Positions 24,562 through 31,884 of a DNA stretch of 64,000 bases are shown here, piece after piece (the stretch's first letter is position 1; each line of letters starts with the position of its first letter). This stretch comes from Streptomyces sp. 7-21 (lineage in GTDB: Bacteria > Actinomycetota > Actinomycetes > Streptomycetales > Streptomycetaceae), in NCBI RefSeq assembly GCF_016741785.1, contig NZ_JAERRL010000004.1, positions 349,902 to 413,901 of the forward strand, written 5' to 3'. The notes below the pieces were generated by a model that made no database searches, was not told the DNA's origin, and saw only the letters and a list, made by a program, of their open reading frames with translations. The position numbers and the translations under genes were made by a program.

Positions 24562-27138
24562 TCAGGCGTCCCGGCCGGCCGCCTCGTCGGTGGCCTGGGC
24601 ACGCAGCGCCCGTTCGATCCCGGCCCGCGACTCGATGACGAGCCGCCGCAGCGCGGGCGCCGGGTTCTCGCGCTCCAGCCAGGCGTCGGTCGCCGCCAGC
24701 GTCGCCTCACTGACCTGCACCGACGGGTAGAGCCCGACGACGATCTGCTGCGCCATCTCGTGGCTGCGGGACTCCCACACGCCCTTCACCGCGGCGAAGT
24801 ACTTCTCGGTGTAGGGCGCCAGCAGCTCGCGCTGGTCGGTGCTCACGAAGCCGCCGATGACGGCCTCCTGCACGGCGTTGGGCAGCTTGTCGTCCTCGAC
24901 GACCGACGCCCACGCCTCGGCCTTCGCCTCCGGCGTCGGCCGGGCGGCGCGCGCCGAGGCGGCGTACCGCTCCCCGGCGGCCGTGGGGTCGCGCTCCAGC
25001 TCGGCGGCGATCTCCGCCTCGCCCGCCCGGCCGGTGGTGACCAGCCGGTGGAGCAGCGCCCAGCGCAGCTCGGTGTCCACGGTCAGGCCCTCGATGGTCT
25101 CCGTGCCCGCCAGCAGCCCGGCGAGCAGGTCGAGCTGCTCGCCGGTGCGGGCGGCGGCGGCCAGGGCCCTGGCCCACGCCAGCTGGTGGTCGCTGCCCGG
25201 CTCCGCCTGGCGCAGGTGCGCCAGCGCCGCCTCGCTCCAGCGCCGCAGCCCGGTCTCCCGCCAGGAGGGCGCGGCGTACAGGTCGAGCGCCAGCTTCACC
25301 TGCCGGTGCAGCGACTGCACCACGCCGATGTCGCTCTCCTTGCCGATGCCGGTCAGCACCAGCTCAAGGTAGTCGCGGGCGGCCATCTCGCCGTCGCGGG
25401 TCATGTCCCAGGCGGCGGCCCAGCACAGGGCGCGCGGCAGGGTCTCGGCGAAGTCGCCGAGGTGGCGCGTGACGACGGCGAGCGACTCGGGGTCCAGCCG
25501 GACCTTGGCGTAGGTGAGGTCGTCGTCGTTGAGCAGGATGACGTCGGGGCGCTGGCGGCCCGTCAGCTGGGGCACCTCGGTCAGCTCGCCGTCGACGTCC
25601 AGCTCGATCCGGTCGGTGCGCCGCAGCGTGCCCTGGCCGTCGAGGTCGTACAGGCCGATGGCGACGCGGTGGGGGCGCAGCACGGGCTCCCCGGTGGCGC
25701 CCGGCGGCAGCGCCGGGGCCTCCTGGCGGATCGCGAAGGACGTGATCGTCTGGTCGTCCGAGGTGCTGATCTCGGGGCGCAGCACGTTGATGCCGGCCGT
25801 TTCGAGCCAGGCGCGGGACCAGCGCTTCAGGTCTCGGCCGCTGGTCTCCTCCAGGGCCGTGAGCAGGTCGGTCAGGCGGGTGTTGCCCCACTCGTGGCGC
25901 TTGAAGTACGCCTGGACGCCCCGGAAGAACTGGTCCATGCCGACGTAGGCGACGAGCTGCTTGAGCACGCTGGCGCCCTTGGCGTACGTGATGCCGTCGA
26001 AGTTGACCAGGACGTCGTCCAGGTCCCGGATGTCCGCCATGATCGGGTGCGTGGACGGCAGCTGGTCCTGGCGGTAGGCCCAGGTCTTCATCTGGTTGGC
26101 GAAGCTGGTCCACGCGTGCGGCCAGCGGCTGCCGGGGGCGTGCGCCTGGCAGGCGATGGACGTGTAGGTGGCGAACGACTCGTTCAGCCACAGGTCGTTC
26201 CACCACTCCATGGTGACGAGGTCGCCGAACCACATGTGGGCCAGCTCGTGCAGGATCGTCTCGGCCCGCATCTCGTAGGCCGCGTCGGTCACCTTGGAGC
26301 GGAAGACGTACTGGTCGCGGATGGTGACGGCGCCCGCGTTCTCCATCGCGCCCGCGTTGAACTCAGGCACGAACAGCTGGTCGTACTTGGCGAACGGGTA
26401 GGGGTAGTCGAACTTCTCCTGGAACCAGTCAAAGCCCTGCCGGGTGACCTCGAAGATGTGCTCGGCGTCGAGGTGTTCGGCCAGCGAGGGGCGGCAGTAC
26501 AGGCCGAGCGGCACGGTGCGGCCGCCGCCCTCCCAGGTGCTGTGCACGGCGTGGTACGGGCCCGCGACCAGGGCGGTGACGTACGTCGACAGGCGGGGCG
26601 TGGGGGCGAACCGCCACACGCCGCCCTCGGGCTCGGGGGCGGGCGAGTTGGAGATCACCTGCCAGCCCTCGGGGGCCGTGACAGTGAACTGGAAGGTGGC
26701 CTTCAGGTCGGGCTGCTCGAAGCAGGCGTAGACCCGGCGGGCGTCGGGCACCTCGAACTGGGTGTACAGGTACGTCTTCTTGTCCACCGGATCGGTGAAG
26801 CGGTGCAGGCCCTCACCCGTATTGGTGTACGCGCACCGCGCCACGACGCGGAGCTCGTTCTCCCCTTCGCGCAGCGACGGCAGGGTGATGCGGGAGTCGG
26901 CGAACACCTCGCCCGGGTCCAGCGCCTCGCCGTTGAGCACTACCTCGGTCACCTCGGGGGCGATGAGGTCGGCGAAGGTCGTCCCGGCCTCGCGCGCCGT
27001 GAAGCGCACGGTGGTCTCCGACCGGAAGGTGTCCTCCCGCTCGGCTCCGGAGATGTCGAGCGCGATCTCGTAAGCGTCCACGCTGAGCAGCCGCGCCCGC
27101 TGCCGCGCCTCTTCCCGGGTGAGATTCGTGCCAGGCAC
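24562..27138 (-). CDS. pepN: Aminopeptidase N
   Basis: An 858-residue M1 zinc metallopeptidase, cytoplasmic, that removes N-terminal residues from peptides. The substrate motif GAMENAG and the zinc site HELAH (His297, Glu298, His301) with Glu320 in LWLNESFA are intact. The N-terminal beta domain begins PGTNLTREEA, the start seen in Streptomyces PepN. GTG at 27138 is therefore chosen over upstream ATGs (27168, 27159); GGGAG sits 8 bases before it. The C-terminal helical ERAP1-like domain runs from about residue 525. A second PepN is encoded at 31885-34527. Confidence 0.95.
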   Translation of the reverse strand: MPGTNLTREEARQRARLLSVDAYEIALDISGAEREDTFRSETTVRFTAREAGTTFADLIAPEVTEVVLNGEALDPGEVFADSRITLPSLREGENELRVVARCAYTNTGEGLHRFTDPVDKKTYLYTQFEVPDARRVYACFEQPDLKATFQFTVTAPEGWQVISNSPAPEPEGGVWRFAPTPRLSTYVTALVAGPYHAVHSTWEGGGRTVPLGLYCRPSLAEHLDAEHIFEVTRQGFDWFQEKFDYPYPFAKYDQLFVPEFNAGAMENAGAVTIRDQYVFRSKVTDAAYEMRAETILHELAHMWFGDLVTMEWWNDLWLNESFATYTSIACQAHAPGSRWPHAWTSFANQMKTWAYRQDQLPSTHPIMADIRDLDDVLVNFDGITYAKGASVLKQLVAYVGMDQFFRGVQAYFKRHEWGNTRLTDLLTALEETSGRDLKRWSRAWLETAGINVLRPEISTSDDQTITSFAIRQEAPALPPGATGEPVLRPHRVAIGLYDLDGQGTLRRTDRIELDVDGELTEVPQLTGRQRPDVILLNDDDLTYAKVRLDPESLAVVTRHLGDFAETLPRALCWAAAWDMTRDGEMAARDYLELVLTGIGKESDIGVVQSLHRQVKLALDLYAAPSWRETGLRRWSEAALAHLRQAEPGSDHQLAWARALAAAARTGEQLDLLAGLLAGTETIEGLTVDTELRWALLHRLVTTGRAGEAEIAAELERDPTAAGERYAASARAARPTPEAKAEAWASVVEDDKLPNAVQEAVIGGFVSTDQRELLAPYTEKYFAAVKGVWESRSHEMAQQIVVGLYPSVQVSEATLAATDAWLERENPAPALRRLVIESRAGIERALRAQATDEAAGRDA

Positions 27139-27273
27139 CAGGTGATCTCCCTTTGACATGGGTCGCATGTGGGGTCGGGTACGGGTGCATCACGCGTACC
27201 GTCCCGCCATCCTCGCACGACGGCCCCCGTCCGGGCGGGGGTGTGACCGCCCGGCGGGGGCCGCCGCGTGCCG

Positions 27274-27291
27274 GGCCGGAAGGCTCCGGCC
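27274..27291 (-). terminator. Possible terminator after the subtilase gene
   Basis: GGCCGGA pairs with TCCGGCC around an AGGC loop, 13 bases beyond the subtilase stop. Short stem, no T-run. Confidence 0.4.
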
Positions 27292-27303
27292 GGTGCCGTG
27301 CCG

Positions 27304-30300
27304 CTACGGGGTGACGCTCTCGATGCGCACGCCGCCGTAGCCGATCGGGGTGCCGGCCTCGTTCCGCAGGGTCACCGTGCCGAAGAACTCGCGGCCCTCC
27401 GGCGCGGTACCCGTGACCGTGACCTCGGCGCTGGCCTCGGCCGTGTCGCCGGTGCCGAGCTCGAAGGTCTCGGACTCGTCGACGTCGAGCGTGCCGAGGC
27501 TCGGGGAGAGGTACGCGTCCCGGTAGTCGAACTCGGTGGTGCCCTGCGGCACGGCGTAGCCGTGCACCTCGATGGTGTACTCGCCGGGCTCCGGCGAGGG
27601 CAGGACGACGGTCTCCTCCGCGGTGGAGGTGGTGGACTCGCCGACCAGTTCACCGTCGCGGTAGACGAACAGGTCCAGGTCGGCCCCCGGGTCGGAGGGC
27701 GACCCGATGGTGGCGGAGAACTCCTCGACGTCCTCGCCGATCCGCACCGTGGAGGTGACGTACTCGCCCTCGGCGATGGACGGCCGCTGCGTCAGGGCCG
27801 AGCCGAGGGGGCCGTCCGCCAGCGTGGCCGTGACGGGCGCCAGCTCGTTGGTGAACTCCCACGACACGGACGCCGGCTCGCCGGTGACGGCCTCCTCGAT
27901 GACGGCGGTCCCGGGCTCGAACGAGGCGCCGAGCGCCGTGGCCGTCACCGTGAACGGGTTGTCGAGCAGCGGTGAGGTGCGCCGCGACTCCACCTCGATC
28001 TCCCACACGCCCGGCTCGGGGTTCTCGTAGCCGCGCACGCCGGGCGGGCAGGTGGTGTCGGGGTTGTAGTGGGGGTAGCACTGGTTGCTGGCGGTGTCGT
28101 CGGCCGGCACGCCCTGCGGGGTGATCGCGATCCACCGGGTCTGGCTGTTCTCGGCCAGGCCGTCCATCGCAACCTCCAGCGTCCGCGTGCCCTCGGGCAC
28201 GGTGACGAAGTAGGACGTGGAGGCGTTGCGCTCCACGCTGCCGGAGAACTCCTGGGCGTACGACGGCGCGGCCAGCTCCGCGCTGGAGACGATCGTCGCC
28301 AGCGCCAGGTGGTCGGTGCCCGGGGTGCGCGGGTCATCGACGGTCAGCAGGGCGCTGTGGGCGCCCGGTGACTGAGGTTCAGCGGTCAGGGTGAGGGTGA
28401 CCGGCTCGTTCAGCGGCAGCGAGACGGTGCGCGGGCCGCGCAGCGAGAACGTCCGCTCGTGGTTGTTCTCCAGGCTGACGCGGTGCCGCAGCGGGCGGTC
28501 GGGGCCGGTGGTGCGGGTCACCGTCACCTCGTACTCCTCGCGCTCGCCGGGGCCGGGCGCGCTCTCGCGGTCGTACACGCCCTCACCGGAGCCCGGGGTG
28601 GCCAGGTAGGAGGCGAGGGTGTGGTCGACGGGGGCGCTGATGGTGTACTCGTGCGTCTGCGCGCCGCGGGTGAGCGCGCGCCAGGCGGCCTCGGTGTCGA
28701 TCAGCCCGGCGCCCTGCTCGTGGGCCTGCACGCCGGGGATCTGACGGGCCGTGCTGGTGAGCGCGGTGCGCAGCTCGGCGGGGGTGACCTCCAGCTCGCG
28801 CTCCTGGGCGGCCGACAGCAGCAGGGCGGCGGCGCCCGCGGCCTGCGGTGAGGCCATCGAGGTGCCCTGGAGCATGCCGTAGCCGGGCGGCAGGTCGTAG
28901 CCGGCCTCGGGGACCGGGCTGCCCTCCTGCCAGGTGGGGATGGAGTTCACCGAGGCGCCGGGGGCGACGAGGGTGGGCTTGAAGCCGCCGTCGTCGCGGG
29001 GGCCGACGGAGGAGAACGGCAGCAGCGCGTAGGGCCGCCTCACCTCGGAGCCGTAGTTGGCCTCCCAGGTCTCGCGGGAGATGGCGGCGCCGACGCTGAC
29101 GACGTCGTCGGCGACGGCCGGGTCGCCCACGGTGTTGGTGCCGGGGCCCTCGTTGCCCGCCGAGATGAACATCTGGACGCCGTACGTCTCGATGAGTTCG
29201 TTGTACAGCCGGGCGCGGGCGTTGTTGCCGTCGTTGAGCGCGGGCAGGCCGCCGATCGACATGTTGACGACGTCGACGTCGCGGTTGACGACGAGGTCGA
29301 TCATGCCCTCGGTGAGCGCCGTGTAGGTGCATCCGGAGGCGAAGCCGCAGGCGCGGGAGGAGACGACCTGGGCGCCGGGGGCGGAGCCCTTCATCTCGCC
29401 GCCGAACAGGCCGTTGGCCGCGGCGATGCCCGCCACGTGCGTGCCGTGGGCGCCGGAGACGATGCCGATGCTGACGAAGTCGGCAGTCTGGCCGGCCCAG
29501 TCGCCGCCGTAGGGGTCCATCGGCACGTCCTCGCGGATCTCCACGGTGAACGGCATGGCCTCGGCGATCTCGGTGTCCGGGTCGTCCGTGCCGAAGTAGC
29601 CGACGTCGTGGTTCTCCCGGTATGGCCGCATGACGTCCTCGTCGGCGAAGTCGCCGTCGTCGTCGAGGTCCACGCGGACGGTGCCGGCGGCCGGGTCGTA
29701 CAGCACGGCCCAGGAGCCGTTCTGCTCGCCGTCGCGGTTGACGTCGCCCTCAAGCTCGCCGCCGGCCGTGACGTCCTCGCGGAAGACGCTGATGAGGTAG
29801 TCGCCGGCCGGGGCGGTGTACTCGCGGCCCTCGTAGCTGAAGGACTCGCCCGAGACCTCGGTGGTCATCGGCAGCCACGTGCCGTCATTGTCGATGAGGG
29901 GGTCGGTGGCGGTGACCCAGTCGGTGATCTTGGGCTGGCCGGTGGTGGTCTCCTGGAGGGCCGGGTGTGCCAGGTCCACGCCGGTGTCCAGGACGCCGAT
30001 GGTGATGCCGCGTCCGTCGGCCTCCGGGTGGCGCTCGGTGAAGCCGACGGCGCCGGTCTCGGCGGCGGGCTGGTAGGGGTTGTCGGCGGGGGTGTCCGGG
30101 CCGGGCGCCGGGTAGGCGCGGCGCGGCGTGTTGTCCGACGCGGCCGGGACGGGGACGGGATCCGGCAGCGGCACCGTCTCGTTGAGGTCGATGGCGTGCA
30201 CGGAGTCGAGGCCGGTGGCCGTGTCGATGGCCGCCTGGGCCTCGCTGGTGCGGACGGTGACGCGGAGGTAGCCGACGGAGTCCTCGGTGTAGCCCACGGA

Positions 30301-30603
30301 CGCGCTCTGGACGGCGTCCAGGCGGTCGGCGACCTCGTCGGTCGAGCCCGGCTCGGCCGCGATCATCATCGTCACGTGGGACTCGCCCGCGGCCCTGGCC
30401 TCGGCGAGGAGCTGGGCGTCGTGGCTGGAGAACTTCTCGCCGATCGGCTTGTCGGCCGGGGTGGGGTCCGTGGCCTGGGCGCCGGCCGCCGCGGCGGCGG
30501 GGGCGGCGCCGGCCGCCGCGAGCGCGGCCACCAGGCCGGCTGCGAGGGCGGCGCGGGCCCGTGGCCTGGGCGTCACGGACACGGACGGGGGTCTGTCGCG
30601 CAT
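27304..30603 (-). CDS. Large secreted subtilisin-like serine protease (S8)
   Basis: A 1099-residue secreted protease. A signal peptide (AALAAGLVAALAAAGAAPAAAAA) is followed by an inhibitor-like propeptide to about residue 150. The catalytic triad is Asp206 (VLDTGVDLAHP), His386 (AHGTHVAG) and Ser582 (GTSMASPQAAG). The Asp-His distance is ~180 residues, far more than in classical subtilisins; the insertion holds acidic DxDxDG-like loops (DVNRDGEQNG, DLDDDGDFADED) that look calcium-binding. The C-terminal ~450 residues are beta-rich with PPC-like domains. ATG at 30603 fits AAGG 6 bases upstream. Probably degrades external protein in concert with the flanking aminopeptidases. Confidence 0.93.
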   Translation of the reverse strand: MRDRPPSVSVTPRPRARAALAAGLVAALAAAGAAPAAAAAGAQATDPTPADKPIGEKFSSHDAQLLAEARAAGESHVTMMIAAEPGSTDEVADRLDAVQSASVGYTEDSVGYLRVTVRTSEAQAAIDTATGLDSVHAIDLNETVPLPDPVPVPAASDNTPRRAYPAPGPDTPADNPYQPAAETGAVGFTERHPEADGRGITIGVLDTGVDLAHPALQETTTGQPKITDWVTATDPLIDNDGTWLPMTTEVSGESFSYEGREYTAPAGDYLISVFREDVTAGGELEGDVNRDGEQNGSWAVLYDPAAGTVRVDLDDDGDFADEDVMRPYRENHDVGYFGTDDPDTEIAEAMPFTVEIREDVPMDPYGGDWAGQTADFVSIGIVSGAHGTHVAGIAAANGLFGGEMKGSAPGAQVVSSRACGFASGCTYTALTEGMIDLVVNRDVDVVNMSIGGLPALNDGNNARARLYNELIETYGVQMFISAGNEGPGTNTVGDPAVADDVVSVGAAISRETWEANYGSEVRRPYALLPFSSVGPRDDGGFKPTLVAPGASVNSIPTWQEGSPVPEAGYDLPPGYGMLQGTSMASPQAAGAAALLLSAAQERELEVTPAELRTALTSTARQIPGVQAHEQGAGLIDTEAAWRALTRGAQTHEYTISAPVDHTLASYLATPGSGEGVYDRESAPGPGEREEYEVTVTRTTGPDRPLRHRVSLENNHERTFSLRGPRTVSLPLNEPVTLTLTAEPQSPGAHSALLTVDDPRTPGTDHLALATIVSSAELAAPSYAQEFSGSVERNASTSYFVTVPEGTRTLEVAMDGLAENSQTRWIAITPQGVPADDTASNQCYPHYNPDTTCPPGVRGYENPEPGVWEIEVESRRTSPLLDNPFTVTATALGASFEPGTAVIEEAVTGEPASVSWEFTNELAPVTATLADGPLGSALTQRPSIAEGEYVTSTVRIGEDVEEFSATIGSPSDPGADLDLFVYRDGELVGESTTSTAEETVVLPSPEPGEYTIEVHGYAVPQGTTEFDYRDAYLSPSLGTLDVDESETFELGTGDTAEASAEVTVTGTAPEGREFFGTVTLRNEAGTPIGYGGVRIESVTP

Positions 30604-30640
30604 GGGCATCCTTGGTTCGGAGGTGTGCGAAATCCGGAGC

Positions 30641-30683
30641 AGGATGACCGGTCATCCTACGGAAGTGATCAATCCGTATGGAT
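30641..30683. promoter_or_regulatory. 18-bp perfect palindrome plus overlapping inverted repeat before the subtilase
   Basis: AGGATGACCGGTCATCCT at 30641-30658 is perfectly self-complementary and lies 38 bases upstream of the protease ATG. An interrupted inverted repeat, ATCCTACGGA at 30654 and TCCGTATGGAT at 30673, overlaps its edge. The region is AT-richer than its surroundings. This looks like an operator at a regulated promoter. Confidence 0.55.
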
Positions 30684-30743
30684 GAGTTGCACAAGAATTG
30701 TCGTGCCCAGATCAGTAACGATTGCATTAAGGGGGCGCGCGGG

Positions 30744-31766
30744 TCACCTGGGAAGCACGACCAGCCGGACCGGCGGCTCGGCCGCGGCGGCGGACCGCAC
30801 CAGCGCCTGCCGCATCAGCTCGGCCTGCGCCCGCGCCGCCTGACGGAGCGCCCGCGGCGTGACCGCGACGACGGTGACCCCGAGCGCCTCCAGCCGCTCC
30901 CGCCGCCGCAGCCGCTGCGCCCACGCCTCACCGTTCGTCAGCAGCCCCGGCAGCCGGGTGTCGATCTCGACGGCCACCGCGTGCTCCGGCCAGTAGGCGT
31001 CGGCCGCGCCCAGGCAGGTGCCGCCCGACAGCCACAGCTCGACGTTCCAGCACGGGTCGGGCAGCCTGGCGTCGCGCACGCACGACATCAGCCGTTCCTC
31101 CGCCGAGGCCCGGCCCTCGGCCAGCAGCACGTCGAGCGTGCTGGCCACCTGCGGCAGCCCCAGCAGCCGCGCGCTCATCAGCTCGCGCACCACGGCGTGC
31201 GGCTCGCAGAACCCGCCCCTGACCGCTTCCGTCAGCAGCCCCCGCACCGCCAGCGCGTCCGGGGTCCAGCCGGCGGCCTGCCGGCTGGCCGCCACCGCGT
31301 CGGCCAGCGCGCGCTCCGCGGGCGCCACCGGGAAGCCGCCGCGCCACACCGGCGACGGCAGCCGGTGCGTCCGCACCACGTGCGCGCACCCGGCCGAGCG
31401 CAGCCGGCGGGTGCGCGGCACCAGCACGTCCACGCGGTTGAGCGCCGACAGCGGCGGCACCGAGGTGAAGCCGTGCAGCGCCAGCGCCGCCAGCCCGCTC
31501 AGCACGGCCCCGCCGCGCTCGCCGCCGGTGTAACGCAGCACGGCCTGGAGCCGCTCCTCGCCGGTGGGCGGCCCCGCGTGCAGCAGGTAGACGCCCGGCA
31601 GCGGCATCTGCCAGGGCCCGCCGGGCCGGCAGCGCGCGTGGGCGGCCGCCGTGGTGACGCCGTGGGCCCGCAGCTCCTGGGTCGTCATCAGCCGGCTCCG
31701 CGCGCCGGGCAGTTCCTGCAGCGGGCGCGGGGTGAGCGGCTCGTGGGGCAGGTTCGCGGAGGTCAT
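30744..31766 (-). CDS. AbiEi-like winged-helix plus DUF559-like nuclease-fold protein
   Basis: A 340-residue protein. The N-terminal part (MTTQELRAHGVTTAAAHARC, then MPLPGVYLLH) is the AbiEi/type IV antitoxin-like wing that many actinobacterial proteins share. The middle has GGAVLSGLAALALHG. The C-terminus (HAVAVEIDTRLPG, then RRERLEALGVTVVAVTPRAL) resembles DUF559/Vsr-type PD-(D/E)XK folds. Such proteins are very common in actinomycetes and mostly lack a toxin partner; none is present here, so an antitoxin function is not supported. Start ATG at 31766 (MTSANLP) is chosen, with a weak ribosome site. Confidence 0.7.
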   Translation of the reverse strand: MTSANLPHEPLTPRPLQELPGARSRLMTTQELRAHGVTTAAAHARCRPGGPWQMPLPGVYLLHAGPPTGEERLQAVLRYTGGERGGAVLSGLAALALHGFTSVPPLSALNRVDVLVPRTRRLRSAGCAHVVRTHRLPSPVWRGGFPVAPAERALADAVAASRQAAGWTPDALAVRGLLTEAVRGGFCEPHAVVRELMSARLLGLPQVASTLDVLLAEGRASAEERLMSCVRDARLPDPCWNVELWLSGGTCLGAADAYWPEHAVAVEIDTRLPGLLTNGEAWAQRLRRRERLEALGVTVVAVTPRALRQAARAQAELMRQALVRSAAAAEPPVRLVVLPR

Positions 31767-31884
31767 GCCCCGCGACTGCCCGCGCCGGGCGCGGGCTCCA
31801 CCTGTCGTTACAGGGTCGTCGACAAACGCGGACAACTTAGCGGCGAACAGGTGGTGTTCCGGCACCCGGCGGACGGGCCGGCGG

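Noticed and set aside
24541..27156. 871-codon plus-strand frame opposite pepN, and similar long frames opposite pepN2, valS, mrdA and the subtilase
   Set aside because: They are complementary-strand shadows of GC-rich genes: low-complexity Arg/Gly/Val composition, no motifs, and the opposite strand encodes clear enzymes.
30744..31766. Type IV toxin-antitoxin system
   Set aside because: The protein has an AbiEi-like N-terminus, but no AbiEii-type nucleotidyltransferase toxin gene is adjacent.
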